A DNA stretch of 23,420 nucleotides, from contig CAYGJN010000033.1 of the NCBI GenBank assembly GCA_964350135.1, positions 1-23,420 of the forward strand, written 5' to 3'. The translations under genes and the position numbers were made by a program. Source of the DNA: CAYGJN01 sp964350135. Lineage in GTDB: Bacteria > Bdellovibrionota > Bacteriovoracia > Bacteriovoracales > Bacteriovoracaceae. Every line of letters starts with the position of its first letter. The first letter of the stretch is position 1. Shown here piece after piece: positions 1 through 8,844 of the stretch. The notes beneath the pieces are model-generated. The model saw only the letters and a list, made by a program, of their open reading frames with translations, ran no database searches and was not told the origin of the DNA.

Positions 1-71
1 ACGATTTCTTAATGCTCGCCTTGATTAAAAACTTTCTCTAGTAAAGATTGAATCTCTTTTGACTTCTCAGA

Positions 72-272
72 TTAATTATAAAATAAAATTTTACCTTCAG
101 GAAAACGATTGAGCTTTTCCATAAAAACTGAATCAATCACTTGCCCTGGTTTTTTCATAACAAGTGGCGAGCCCAGTTTTCTTGCGAATAAAATAAATCC
201 TTCTGCAAAACTACCTACACTAAACTCTTTAGCGGATATTGAAATAGCATTTTTTCTAATAAGTTCAAGCAC
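72..272 (-). CDS. Short hypothetical protein, possible gene remnant
   Basis: This 66-codon frame starts at GTG and has an AAGGGAG Shine-Dalgarno-like sequence 7 nt upstream. I recognise no family. The peptide looks protein-like, with a helical N-terminus and a stretch reading LFARKLGSPLVMKKPGQVID, and it ends in FYN. The same frame stays open upstream of the GTG for about 16 codons (YLIAVFPINK at its start) without another start. It also continues after the TAA stop with 20 further codons that read like a short helix, to a second stop at 9-11. This may be a real small gene, or a decayed larger gene whose flanks are still readable. The opposite-strand frame at 109-321 is judged its shadow. Confidence 0.35.
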   Translation of the reverse strand: MLELIRKNAISISAKEFSVGSFAEGFILFARKLGSPLVMKKPGQVIDSVFMEKLNRFPEGKILFYN

Positions 273-350
273 TAAGGTACTCCCTTGCTTGTTTATCGGA
301 AAAACCGCTATAAGGTATTAAAACTATAAGATTGAAGTTTTCACTCCAGA

Positions 351-368
351 ATTTTAACTAGCTAAAAT
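351..368. repeat. AT-rich dyad downstream of oppF
   Basis: The sequence ATTTTA-ACTAGC-TAAAAT forms an 18-nt near-perfect palindrome starting about 20 nt beyond the oppF stop. It could fold as a 6-bp hairpin in the opp mRNA. No U-run follows in the minus direction and the stem is all A/T, so it is a poor intrinsic terminator. It may be a 3'-end stabiliser, or chance. Confidence 0.3.
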
Positions 369-387
369 CACATCAATAATCGATCAA

Positions 388-1359
388 TTAGTTCGGGTTA
401 AAACAACGAAATTCGTGACTAGTCGATTGAGTAGTTATGTCAGGATAGCTTTGTTTACACTTGTCTGTAGCACTCCAACAACGTGGATGAAAATGGCAGC
501 CACTTGGTGGATTCATAGGACTTGGCACATCACCTTGTAAAATAATTCTATCACTTTTATGATCGGGGTTTGGAATAGGAATAGCGCTCGTTAATGCTTT
601 TGTATATGGGTGTCTTGGAAGGCCATAAATTTCATCTGCCTTTGCAATCTCAACAATATTACCTAAATACATTACAGCAACTCTATCAGAGATATACTCA
701 ACAACTTTAAGATCGTGAGCAATGAAAAGAAAGGTAAGATCTAGGTCTTTTTGAAGATCCATCAAGAGGTTTACAACCTGTGCTTGAACTGAAACATCTA
801 ATGCTGATACAGGTTCATCACAAACAATAAACTCCGGCTCAACCGCTAATGCTCTTGCAATACATACTCTTTGTCTCTGCCCACCTGAAAACTCATGTGG
901 ATATTTGAAAAGCGCGTCTTTTGGGAGCTGGACATAGTCAAGAAGCTGAAAAAGTCGTTTCTTTTTTTCTTCTTTTGACTTAGCTAGATTATGAATATCA
1001 ATTGGCTCACCAAGAATATCACCAATGGTCATCCTAGGATTTAATGAAGCATATGGATCTTGAAAGATAACTTGCATTTTTCTTCTTAAGATACGCATCT
1101 CATCTTTATCAATATTTGTAATATCTTTACCATTAAAAAGAATTTGTCCTGAAGTTGGTTCTAAAAGTCTTAGTAATGTTCTTCCAAGTGTAGATTTACC
1201 ACAGCCTGACTCACCTACTAATCCAAGACATTCACCTTTTTTAATACCAAAGCTAACATTATTGACTGCTTTAACAGCTCCAATTTCACGGCCCAAGATA
1301 CCACCATGAATCGGAAATTTTTTTGTAAGATTTTTTACTTCAACTAGATATTCACTCAT
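388..1359 (-). CDS. oppF: Oligopeptide ABC transporter ATP-binding protein OppF
   Basis: This is the second ATPase of a peptide ABC importer, acting on the inner face of the cytoplasmic membrane. The chosen start (MSEYLVEV) gives 323 residues. It follows an AAGGAG Shine-Dalgarno at 1370-1375 with 10-nt spacing, whereas the longer frame from 1392 adds 11 unconserved residues. Visible motifs are Walker A GESGCGKST near residues 49-57, Q-loop FQDPYASLNP, signature FSGGQRQR near 156 and Walker B with VCDEP near 175. The C-terminal oligopeptide-transporter extension has the cysteine pattern GCHFHPRCW...C...RC, which in related DppD-type ATPases is associated with an iron-sulfur site. It is the last gene of the opp operon, starting 5 nt after the oppD stop. 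Oligopeptide and dipeptide transporters cannot be told apart from the ATPase alone. Confidence 0.93.
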   Translation of the reverse strand: MSEYLVEVKNLTKKFPIHGGILGREIGAVKAVNNVSFGIKKGECLGLVGESGCGKSTLGRTLLRLLEPTSGQILFNGKDITNIDKDEMRILRRKMQVIFQDPYASLNPRMTIGDILGEPIDIHNLAKSKEEKKKRLFQLLDYVQLPKDALFKYPHEFSGGQRQRVCIARALAVEPEFIVCDEPVSALDVSVQAQVVNLLMDLQKDLDLTFLFIAHDLKVVEYISDRVAVMYLGNIVEIAKADEIYGLPRHPYTKALTSAIPIPNPDHKSDRIILQGDVPSPMNPPSGCHFHPRCWSATDKCKQSYPDITTQSTSHEFRCFNPN

Positions 1360-1364
1360 GAAAT

Positions 1365-2366
1365 CTATACTCCTTGAACAGGGTGAAAACAACGCACGCT
1401 ATGCTCTCCAGCAATGGAGCTCATATTAGGAGTTCCTTTTTCACCTCTACAGTCATTTTGAACATTAAAACATCTGTCTTGAAATGAGCAACCTTGTGGA
1501 AGCTCAAATAGCGATGGAACCATTCCATCAATCGTAGCCAAACGCCCCTTCTCTCCTTTCAAAGTTGAGTCAAAAGAAGGTATTGAATCCAAAAGACCTT
1601 TTGTATAAGGATGCTGTGGATTACTAAATAAGGTTTTCACATCTGCCTTTTCAACTATTCGACCACAATACATAACGGCAACATCATGACAGGTCTCTGC
1701 AACTACTCCAAGGTCATGAGTAATAAGAATAATTCCCATTCCCAATTCTTCTTGAAGTTTATTCATTAATTCTAAAATTTGAGCTTGGATAGTCACATCT
1801 AGAGCAGTTGTAGGCTCATCTGCAATTAAAATTTCAGGCTCACAAGCAAGAGCAATTGCAATCATTACTCTTTGTCTCATCCCACCAGAGAGTTGGTGTG
1901 GGTATTCGTTGACACGTTTTTCAGGAGCTGGGATCCCAACGAGTTTAAGCATTTCAATTGCTTTATTTTTAATATCTTGTTTACTTAACTCATGTGATTG
2001 GTGAAGCTTTACAACTTCTTCAATCTGATTTCCAACAGTAAAAACAGGATTTAAAGATGTCATAGGCTCCTGAAAAATCATAGAAATCTTATTCCCACGA
2101 ATTTTTCTCATCTGCATATCAGAATAATCTAAAATCCTATCCCCTTTCATTAAAATCTCACCAGATGCAATCTCTCCTGGAGGAGTAGGAATAAGTCTCA
2201 TAATTGAAAGTGCTGTAACAGATTTACCTGAACCAGACTCTCCAACAATTCCAAGTGTGCGACCTTTGAATACATCAAATGAAACATCGTTCACTGCTGT
2301 AATCATGCCTCTATCTGTTTTAAATTTTGTTACAAGATTTTTAACTTCTAGAATCTTTTCACTCAT
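1365..2366 (-). CDS. oppD: Oligopeptide ABC transporter ATP-binding protein OppD
   Basis: This is the first ATPase subunit of the peptide importer, 333 residues, the usual size for OppD/DppD. It has Walker A GESGSGKS (about residues 42-49), Q-loop MIFQEPMTSLNP, signature LSGGMRQR and Walker B ILIADEPTTALDVT. A C-terminal oligo_HPY-type extension carries GCSFQDRC...C...RCFHP. The ATG overlaps the last base of the oppC stop (TAATG), indicating translational coupling. It should pair with OppF as an asymmetric ATPase dimer beneath OppB/OppC. Confidence 0.94.
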   Translation of the reverse strand: MSEKILEVKNLVTKFKTDRGMITAVNDVSFDVFKGRTLGIVGESGSGKSVTALSIMRLIPTPPGEIASGEILMKGDRILDYSDMQMRKIRGNKISMIFQEPMTSLNPVFTVGNQIEEVVKLHQSHELSKQDIKNKAIEMLKLVGIPAPEKRVNEYPHQLSGGMRQRVMIAIALACEPEILIADEPTTALDVTIQAQILELMNKLQEELGMGIILITHDLGVVAETCHDVAVMYCGRIVEKADVKTLFSNPQHPYTKGLLDSIPSFDSTLKGEKGRLATIDGMVPSLFELPQGCSFQDRCFNVQNDCRGEKGTPNMSSIAGEHSVRCFHPVQGV

Positions 2367-3280
2367 TAGTCTTTTCCTCTAAGCTTTGGGTCAAGGGCAT
2401 CACGAAGGGCATCCCCTAAAATATTCAATGACCACACAAGAAAAAACATGGCGATCACTGCTCCAGCAAGTTGCCACCAGACTTCTCTTGCTAGCTCTAG
2501 TTTAGCATCATCAATCATTTTACCCCAACTTGGAGATCCTTGTACCCCTAAACCTAGGTAGGAAAGAATAACTTCTGCTTTTATGGCCGTTTGAAATTGC
2601 AATGAAAAATTAATAATCAAAATATGTGTAACATTGGGAATAATATGAATAAACAGTCGTCTCATATGCCCACCACCAATGGCCTGAGCTGCATGAACGT
2701 ATTCACGGTTTTTGTGACGGATAACTTCGGCCCGTACCAAACGACAAATTCCAACCCATGTTGTTAATCCAAGGGAGAGATAGACGGCCAAAATTCCTTT
2801 TCCAAGAACAAAAGCAATGGACACAATTAGTATGATAAATGGAATTGATGAAAAAACAGTAAAAAACCAAACAACTACTTCATCTATCTTTCCACCAAAA
2901 TAACCTGCTAAGGATCCCAGTACTCCACCAATAATAATGGCCATAAATGCAGTTATAAAACCAATACTTACTGCAACTTCAGTCCCTTTGATTACTTTTT
3001 GAAAAACGGACCTTCCAAAAATATCTGTACCGAAAGGATGGGCCCAACTTGGACTTGCATAACTTGGTCCAACTTCTTTAGCCCAGTCAGCCCCTATAAT
3101 CCCAAGTGCCGAAAGGATAGCAACAAGAATATAAAAAGAAACAATGCTTAAAGAAATAACAGCCGTTTTGTCTTTTAGAAGTCTTGAAAAAGCTTCGGCC
3201 CAAAGTGATTTTGGCTTATCTGTCTCAAAATTATACTGCTTCATTTGAATAGCATTTTCTGCTTTATCTAAGCTACTCAT
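2366..3280 (-). CDS. oppC: Oligopeptide ABC transporter permease OppC
   Basis: This is an inner-membrane permease of the binding-protein-dependent family, 304 residues. A polar N-terminal tail of about 40 residues precedes the first membrane segment, as is normal for OppC/DppC. About six hydrophobic segments follow. The cytoplasmic EAA loop that docks the ATPases is visible as YVHAAQAIGGGHMRRLFIHI near residues 194-213. The conserved periplasmic signature HPFGTDIFGRSVF lies after the first membrane segment. The start codon overlaps the oppB stop by one base, so the two permease subunits are probably made in equal amounts. Confidence 0.94.
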   Translation of the reverse strand: MSSLDKAENAIQMKQYNFETDKPKSLWAEAFSRLLKDKTAVISLSIVSFYILVAILSALGIIGADWAKEVGPSYASPSWAHPFGTDIFGRSVFQKVIKGTEVAVSIGFITAFMAIIIGGVLGSLAGYFGGKIDEVVVWFFTVFSSIPFIILIVSIAFVLGKGILAVYLSLGLTTWVGICRLVRAEVIRHKNREYVHAAQAIGGGHMRRLFIHIIPNVTHILIINFSLQFQTAIKAEVILSYLGLGVQGSPSWGKMIDDAKLELAREVWWQLAGAVIAMFFLVWSLNILGDALRDALDPKLRGKD

Positions 3281-4218
3281 TAGAACCTCACTCGTGGGTC
3301 AACTACCGTATAAAGTATATCTGTCAGTAAGTTAAAAATTGTATAGATCACTGACATAATAATTGCGATTGCTTTAACCGTAGGGAAATCATTATTATTA
3401 ACGGCCTGAATTGTTAAATCTCCTAGTCCCGGTATACCAAAAAAGTTTTCGATAAGAAGAGAGCCAAGTATTAAAAAAGGTACCTGAATAACAACTCTCG
3501 TAATAATAGGAATCATTGCATTCTTAAGAACATGCTTGAAAAGAACTGCTCTTTCTCCAAGGCCTTTCGCACGAGCTGTTCTTACATAATCCTGGTAAAT
3601 TTCATCCAACATAACAGTTCTAAAAAAACGTACATCTGGCCCAATTGATATAACAATCAAAATTAAAGCAGGAAGAAGTATGTAAGGGATAAAATATGGA
3701 AAACCAAACTCATAGCCAGAGATTTCAAACATTCCAAATTGATAAGCAAAAAAGTATTGCCCCCAGAGAATATAAGCAAGGGATGGAATACTCATCATAG
3801 CCACAGTAAAAAAGACAGTCGCCTTGTCCAGTAGCTTTCCTCTATAAAATGAAACAAGAAGTGAAAGCGAAATAGCAAAAGCCAGGGCCAATACAAAAGC
3901 CGGCAATGTTACAGTTAAGGAAGGACCTGCACCTTGTTTAATCATATCCATAATGACTTGTTTAGAAGACCAAGACCTTCCAAAATCAAAAGTAAAAGCA
4001 GATTGTAAGACATCCCAGTACTGATAGTACCAAGCACGATCCAAACCAAGCTCCACTCGAAGCTCCGCCATTTGTGCAGCGGTTGCATGTTTACCAAGAA
4101 GAAGATGAGTTGGATCACCCGCTACTAAGTTAAACAAAACAAAGATTAAAAGAGTAATACCTATTAAAACAGGTATGACATAAATAGTTCTTCTAATAAT
4201 ATAAACCCAAAGATTCAT
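3280..4218 (-). CDS. oppB: Oligopeptide ABC transporter permease OppB
   Basis: This is the partner permease of OppC, 312 residues. It starts MNLWVYIIRRTIYVIPVLIG, the typical OppB/DppB opening with a first membrane helix at about residues 8-30. The motif LRVELGLDRAWYYQYWDVL in the first periplasmic region and the EAA loop YVRTARAKGLGERAVLFKHV (about residues 216-235) are family hallmarks. The C-terminus ends LYTVVDPRVRF, as in most OppB proteins. It starts 12 nt after the oppA stop and is coupled to oppC through a TAATG junction. Confidence 0.94.
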   Translation of the reverse strand: MNLWVYIIRRTIYVIPVLIGITLLIFVLFNLVAGDPTHLLLGKHATAAQMAELRVELGLDRAWYYQYWDVLQSAFTFDFGRSWSSKQVIMDMIKQGAGPSLTVTLPAFVLALAFAISLSLLVSFYRGKLLDKATVFFTVAMMSIPSLAYILWGQYFFAYQFGMFEISGYEFGFPYFIPYILLPALILIVISIGPDVRFFRTVMLDEIYQDYVRTARAKGLGERAVLFKHVLKNAMIPIITRVVIQVPFLILGSLLIENFFGIPGLGDLTIQAVNNNDFPTVKAIAIIMSVIYTIFNLLTDILYTVVDPRVRF

Positions 4219-4230
4219 AAAACTCTCTTT

Positions 4231-5985
4231 TTAGAAATTCTTAAGTAGCGTTTTTTTCTTAGCAAGATCAACGTCAAGATATTTTTCCATACCACTATCC
4301 ATTGAAATATATTTATAATTCTTTAACCAACCCTGTTGAATGGTAAATTTTTGTCTGTGTACCCCATAGATCCAAGGGACTTCATTAGCTGCCATCTTGT
4401 TTAATTTTTCATAGAGAGCTGTTCTTTCAGGTGAGTGTTGCATATAGCGAGCTTTTTGAAAAAGTTTATTAAACTCTGGATTATCGTAGTTAGATCCATT
4501 AGCACCAGGAACTTTATTGGGTCCAAAAAGAAGTTGTAGAAAATTCTCTGCATCAGGATAATCAGCTCCCCATGCAAGGCCTTGCATCATAGTTTTCTTT
4601 GTTTGAATCTTCTTTTGCAGCTCGGGCCATGGGTTTGTTACTACATTAATCTTAATTCCAATAAGAGCCATTCTTTTAGCTAGAAATTGACCAATCTGTC
4701 TGCTTGATGGTGATGATGCTGTATCATAGGTAATTTCAGGCAGACCTTTTCCTTCAGGGTAACCAGCCTTTTTAAGTTGCTCTTTAGCACGCTCAAGATC
4801 TGGCCCTAACCAAGGGTTTTTAAAATCAGGAATATTACCAGCAATTCCAGGAGGAACAATAGACTGAGCAGGAAGAGCGGTTCCGTTATAAAAAAGATCA
4901 TTTGATGTGTATGGGTCATAAGCAAGAGACATTGCTCTTCTTAAATGAATATTATTCTTAAAAAGCGGGTTCTCATGTTGAAAAGCAGAGTAAGTAATAT
5001 CAAGATCAGGCACAATTTCTAACTTCATACCCTTTTTTTTCATATCAGGAGTGAGATCTTTGGACGGAGTAATCGCTGAATCAAAATTGTCTTTAGGTGG
5101 CGAAAGATAATCAATTTTTCCTTTTTGAAAGTTAAGCCATCTAGGCTGGTCCTCAACAAGAATATTAACAACAACTCTTTCAACTAATGGGAGTTTTTTT
5201 CCTGCATCATCAAGAAGTCCTCGTTCTTTATCTCCAGGAGCTCCCTCAGAAGGATAAAACTTGTCTCTGAAGTTAGGATTTTTTAAATAAGTAATTTTAT
5301 TAGTTCGATCAAACCTTTTTAAGATAAAAGGACCTGTTCCTACAGGGTAGTTCAAAAATTCTTCTTTATAATGATTAACAGCTTCTTTAGGCACGGCAAA
5401 GAAAAATGGCATAGCAAGAGCATAGAGAAACTGTGGAAAAGGTTTAGTTAATTTAAACTGGATTGTATATTTATCAAGGGCCTTAATGCCTTCAACTTCT
5501 TCTAGGAAATCAACTTTTGCATCAGCTTTTGAAACTTTGTCTCTCCATTCATTGAGACCAGCAATTTTTCCATCAATTACCCACCAACCAAGTGCTTTAA
5601 CATCAGCGGCTGTTCTTTTAATTGAATATACAAAATCTTCAGCGACAAGCTCTCTTCCTTTGCCCTCTGGAAAACACTCATTATCATGAAAAAGTACACC
5701 TTGCTTAATTTTAAAAGTGTAGGTTAGTCCGTCTTTTGAAACCTCTGGCATACTCTCTGCAAGATTTGGCTGAAGAGTAAATGGTCTTTTAAGGTAATGA
5801 TACTCAAGTAGGCCCTCATAAACTCTAGCAACCTCGTTATTTGAATAACGATCGTTTGCAAAAATTGGGTCCAACCCTTTTACTTTTGCGATAATGGCAA
5901 TTCTAAGAGTTTTTACATCATCGGCTTTGTTACAGCCTGTCAAAAGCAGAGTTATAACTGATAAAGCAATTAAGCAGAATTTCAT
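4231..5985 (-). CDS. oppA: Peptide ABC transporter substrate-binding lipoprotein OppA
   Basis: This is a solute-binding protein of family 5 (SBP_bac_5), 584 residues, that presents peptides to OppBC. The signal peptide has a lipobox LTGC with the acylated cysteine at residue 18, so the mature protein should be a lipoprotein on the periplasmic side. Family features include an early LRIAIIAKVKGLDPIFAND segment, the TYTFKIKQGVLFHD region, the PVGTGPFIL motif and a late ADYPDAENFL segment. The gene leads the operon, so it may be made in excess of the membrane subunits. The start follows an AAAGGA Shine-Dalgarno. Its length is somewhat above E. coli OppA, mostly in central loops. The ligand cannot be read from sequence; peptides are the best guess from the five-gene context. 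Confidence 0.92.
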   Translation of the reverse strand: MKFCLIALSVITLLLTGCNKADDVKTLRIAIIAKVKGLDPIFANDRYSNNEVARVYEGLLEYHYLKRPFTLQPNLAESMPEVSKDGLTYTFKIKQGVLFHDNECFPEGKGRELVAEDFVYSIKRTAADVKALGWWVIDGKIAGLNEWRDKVSKADAKVDFLEEVEGIKALDKYTIQFKLTKPFPQFLYALAMPFFFAVPKEAVNHYKEEFLNYPVGTGPFILKRFDRTNKITYLKNPNFRDKFYPSEGAPGDKERGLLDDAGKKLPLVERVVVNILVEDQPRWLNFQKGKIDYLSPPKDNFDSAITPSKDLTPDMKKKGMKLEIVPDLDITYSAFQHENPLFKNNIHLRRAMSLAYDPYTSNDLFYNGTALPAQSIVPPGIAGNIPDFKNPWLGPDLERAKEQLKKAGYPEGKGLPEITYDTASSPSSRQIGQFLAKRMALIGIKINVVTNPWPELQKKIQTKKTMMQGLAWGADYPDAENFLQLLFGPNKVPGANGSNYDNPEFNKLFQKARYMQHSPERTALYEKLNKMAANEVPWIYGVHRQKFTIQQGWLKNYKYISMDSGMEKYLDVDLAKKKTLLKNF

Positions 5986-6083
5986 ATGTAATCCTTTGAA
6001 TTAAATGTCTAAAACTTTAAAATCGTTAGATTTATTACTAATAGCCTAGTGGTTATATCGGAAAAATAAACAAATTTCTAATG

Positions 6084-6097
6084 CTCTAGCACTAGAG
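6084..6097. promoter_or_regulatory. CTCTAG-CA-CTAGAG dyad upstream of oppA
   Basis: A perfect inverted repeat of two 6-nt arms with a 2-nt centre lies about 100 bp upstream of the oppA start. It sits in the 212-bp leader between oppA and the neighbouring lipoprotein gene, which is where an operator would be expected. No clear -35/-10 pair can be assigned; the nearest -10-like hexamer reading toward oppA is TATAAC, without a convincing -35. An operator role is inference. Confidence 0.35.
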
Positions 6098-6114
6098 TAG
6101 ACTAAATCTTTTAG

Positions 6115-6145
6115 ATGTAAGAAAAAATAAAGCTTATGTAAGAAA
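6115..6145. repeat. Two ATGTAAGAAA direct repeats, 21-bp period
   Basis: The 10-mer ATGTAAGAAA occurs at 6115-6124 and again at 6136-6145. The period is 21 bp, two helical turns, so both copies face the same side of DNA. This is a common arrangement for binding sites of a dimeric or cooperatively binding regulator. The repeats lie 130-160 bp upstream of oppA and just beyond the dyad at 6084-6097. A short GAAAC/GTTTC hairpin at 6142-6156 overlaps the second copy and could instead belong to the 3' end of the upstream lipoprotein mRNA. Confidence 0.35.
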
Positions 6146-6197
6146 CAAAGCGTTTCAATGACCATCAACTGATGCAATTTGACCCTAAATCTTTATT

Positions 6198-6932
6198 TTA
6201 AAGACATTGGTTAATAAAAAACTCAGCTTTAACACTGCGCTTCCTTGATCCAGGAGTACTTGCTGTCATAACAAATCTTGAGTAATGCCCAATATCCATT
6301 TTAGAAAGATCTAGTTGAATAGGTGTTGCTCCTGCTTTGAAGACAAAACTCGCTTTCTCTGGAGTAATGGAAAACTTAAACGGGTACCTCATAGGACAAA
6401 TACCTGATCTTATGTCTTGAGACTCTCCATTTGACTTACAATTTTCTAATATAGCCTCTCTTTGAGCAGGCTTTAGAGAAGCAAGCTTATAAAAGACTCC
6501 CATTCGGCTTAAGATTCTTAGAAATATTTTGTACTCAATTGAGCCAGGAGGAAATTGTTTCTTTAATTCCTTGAAAAAGGCTCCTGAGAATTTTGGAATA
6601 AGCTTGTTTTTATCATAACGAGCTTTTAAAAGAATTGGCTCTTGAAAAGGAGGTGTTACAGAGAACATCATTTCCTCTTTACCCTTTTTCTCTTCCCAAA
6701 GAGACTCGTAGCCAAAAACCATTTTCTGCTTATCTGCTGTAAAGCGGGCCTTACCTTGACCGTTTAAACAAATCCTGGAAAAAGATTCGTTTAAAACATT
6801 TAATGTATCACCTTCTAGGACTGTGGTTGTAGTTGCACAACTACTGAGAAGAAGCACTACCAGAAGCTGGTAGCCTTTTACCGAGGTACTCGTCAATTTT
6901 TTGAATCTTAGTTTCAATGGCCGTTCTTTCAT
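6198..6932 (-). CDS. Putative lipoprotein of unknown family
   Basis: This 244-residue frame has an N-terminal signal peptide with hydrophobic core YQLLVVLLL and lipobox LSSC, placing the acylated cysteine at residue 32. The mature part shows no family I recognise; it is rich in lysine and hydrophobic beta-like segments and has a few cysteines in its C-terminal half. The first ATG lies 92 nt inside the preceding TPR gene. A TTG at 6896 would give a more usual signal peptide of about 20 residues and still overlap by 56 nt, so the true start is uncertain. A weak AGGGGGC sequence precedes the ATG. It is co-directional and probably co-transcribed with the TPR lipoprotein, suggesting a shared envelope role. 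Confidence 0.75.
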   Translation of the reverse strand: MKERPLKLRFKKLTSTSVKGYQLLVVLLLSSCATTTTVLEGDTLNVLNESFSRICLNGQGKARFTADKQKMVFGYESLWEEKKGKEEMMFSVTPPFQEPILLKARYDKNKLIPKFSGAFFKELKKQFPPGSIEYKIFLRILSRMGVFYKLASLKPAQREAILENCKSNGESQDIRSGICPMRYPFKFSITPEKASFVFKAGATPIQLDLSKMDIGHYSRFVMTASTPGSRKRSVKAEFFINQCL

Positions 6933-8685
6933 CAGGTTTGCCCCCTAGCTCAAGAGCTTTGGAGAAATACTTTTTAGCTTGCTGGAATTTTTTCATGGAC
7001 AGGTAAACTTCGCCAAGGTGCTGAGCGATGACACTATCATCATTTTGTAATTTAAATGCTAATGACAACTCTTCTAGGGCTTTTTCATGTTCGCCAATCT
7101 TATAATAATACCACCCCATAGAATCTCTTATATAACCATCTTTTGGGCTGATAGAGACTGCTTTTTGAATATGAGGGAAAGCTTCTTTATATAGCTCTCT
7201 TTCAAGATAGGAGTAACCAATAAAATTCCATGCGTGAGCATTTTCTGGTTCCGCTTTAACTATGGCCGTTAAAAGCTCCACTGAGCGATCGTAGTTTTTG
7301 GCCTTATCTTGTAACATTGCTAAATAATATTTTTGAGGATTGGTAAACTCACTTAGGTGGGCCACCTTCTCAAGAGAGTTAATACTTGAGCTCAGGTTAT
7401 TGGCCATCTCATAATATTGCCCAAGAATAACATTTAGCTCGACTTGCAATTGCGGGGACTTAGTACGTGAGTCAACAAATTCAACCAGCTCATCTTCTTT
7501 ATCTTTATCCTGAATTGCCATTGCACTAAGCATTTGTGTTATTTGAATAGAGCTATCTAAAAATAATGCGCTCTCTTCTTGAATCTGCATAAATACTTCT
7601 ATGGATTTTTCATAATTCTTAACTTCTTGATAAATTGCACCCAAATAATAAAGAACTTTATCAGAGCCTGGGACTTCTTCAAGAACAGAGTTGAATATTT
7701 TCAAAGCATTCTTATAGTCTTTTTTGTCAGTATAAATAATTCCCAGCTTTACTTTTAAGTTTAGATTTGAAGGATCAATTGAGAGCAGCGCTTTAGCATA
7801 GTCAGTGACTTCATCATAGCTTTCCATCGCAAATAGGACCTGTACTAAACGAGTTAGAATGACTCTATTTGAAGCCCATTTTTTAAGAAAGTTTTGATAC
7901 AGATTTTTTGCTTCTTTTAATTGCCCTTTGTCCTCATAGATAAGACCAAGGCCCAGAGCTGAACGATAATACGTCGGCTCTTTTTTAAGTGACTTTTTGA
8001 AAAATTGAGTAGCAAGAGAAACATTATTTCTTTGTAATTGCATTCGACCTTTATAGTAGTCAAATACGCCTTGATCAGCGCTTACTTTAGAACAACGATT
8101 AAGCCAATAATCGGCTTTTTTCCATTTCTGTTCATCACCATAAGCCTTTGCGAGAAAGACACAAGCCTCTGTGTTTTTTGCATTTAAGTTAACAATTTTT
8201 TTATAAACTTTTTGAGCCTCGCCAAGATCTTTGTAGCTTGTATGAATTCCTGCAAGAAGCATTGCTACTTTTTCAAAATAAGGATCTTTTTGATTATAGT
8301 ATTTTACAAGAATATCTTTTGACTCAGCAATTTTGCCAACACGAATAAGATCAACTGAGTATTTTAAAGCAATAAAAGTGTCGTCAGGCACAAGCTTATG
8401 AACATGCTCAAATAAAATCACTGAAGATTCATAATCGCCTACAAGGGATGCGTGAGATGCTTTTACAAATAAATTAGATGCTAAGTAGTTGACAGATTTT
8501 GGGCCTAAGCTTTGAGCTTCTTTAACTAAATCCCCAAGTTTTTCTCTCGTTTTTGTAATAACTTGTGCGTAATCAGCTTGTTGTTGTTCTGTATTTTTTA
8601 GAGCTATTGGCTCATTCTTTTTTGTCTTGTGAGCACAAGAATACAGCCCCAGCGCAACGAACAAAATAATAACAAGTCTTAACAT
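6841..8685 (-). CDS. TPR-repeat lipoprotein
   Basis: This 614-residue protein begins with a short signal peptide (MLRLVIILFVALGLYSC) whose lipobox LYSC puts the acylated cysteine at residue 17. Nearly all the rest is tandem tetratricopeptide repeats. Typical units carry the A..G..Y and A...F..AL patterns, such as LGLIYEDKGQLKEAKNLYQN in the middle and LGEVYLSMKKFQQAKKYFSK near residues 560-580, and I estimate about a dozen units. Such proteins are scaffolds for protein-protein contacts, here probably in the periplasm or at a membrane. The tail after the last repeat is short (LPASGSASSQ) and its codons overlap the next gene. The partner is unknown. Confidence 0.88.
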   Translation of the reverse strand: MLRLVIILFVALGLYSCAHKTKKNEPIALKNTEQQQADYAQVITKTREKLGDLVKEAQSLGPKSVNYLASNLFVKASHASLVGDYESSVILFEHVHKLVPDDTFIALKYSVDLIRVGKIAESKDILVKYYNQKDPYFEKVAMLLAGIHTSYKDLGEAQKVYKKIVNLNAKNTEACVFLAKAYGDEQKWKKADYWLNRCSKVSADQGVFDYYKGRMQLQRNNVSLATQFFKKSLKKEPTYYRSALGLGLIYEDKGQLKEAKNLYQNFLKKWASNRVILTRLVQVLFAMESYDEVTDYAKALLSIDPSNLNLKVKLGIIYTDKKDYKNALKIFNSVLEEVPGSDKVLYYLGAIYQEVKNYEKSIEVFMQIQEESALFLDSSIQITQMLSAMAIQDKDKEDELVEFVDSRTKSPQLQVELNVILGQYYEMANNLSSSINSLEKVAHLSEFTNPQKYYLAMLQDKAKNYDRSVELLTAIVKAEPENAHAWNFIGYSYLERELYKEAFPHIQKAVSISPKDGYIRDSMGWYYYKIGEHEKALEELSLAFKLQNDDSVIAQHLGEVYLSMKKFQQAKKYFSKALELGGKPDERTAIETKIQKIDEYLGKRLPASGSASSQ

Positions 8686-8844
8686 TTTTTATCCAATTCT
8701 AAGATCCCCTTTTGAATTTATGGGAAGCCTTTAAAATTGATCGGTCCTAAATTAAGGAAAAGTTAGATCCGGTGGATTAATGAGCAAAAAAGACCATAAG
8801 TAGACGGAATTACTCAGTTTAATTACCTGCAATGAAACCTTGAA

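Noticed and set aside
109..321. 70-codon plus-strand frame near the left edge
   Set aside because: Lies opposite the minus-strand frame at 72-272, has no Shine-Dalgarno and a less protein-like product; judged a shadow.
5486..5689. Plus-strand frame inside oppA
   Set aside because: Fully antisense to a strongly conserved substrate-binding protein, with low-complexity Ser-rich product; shadow.
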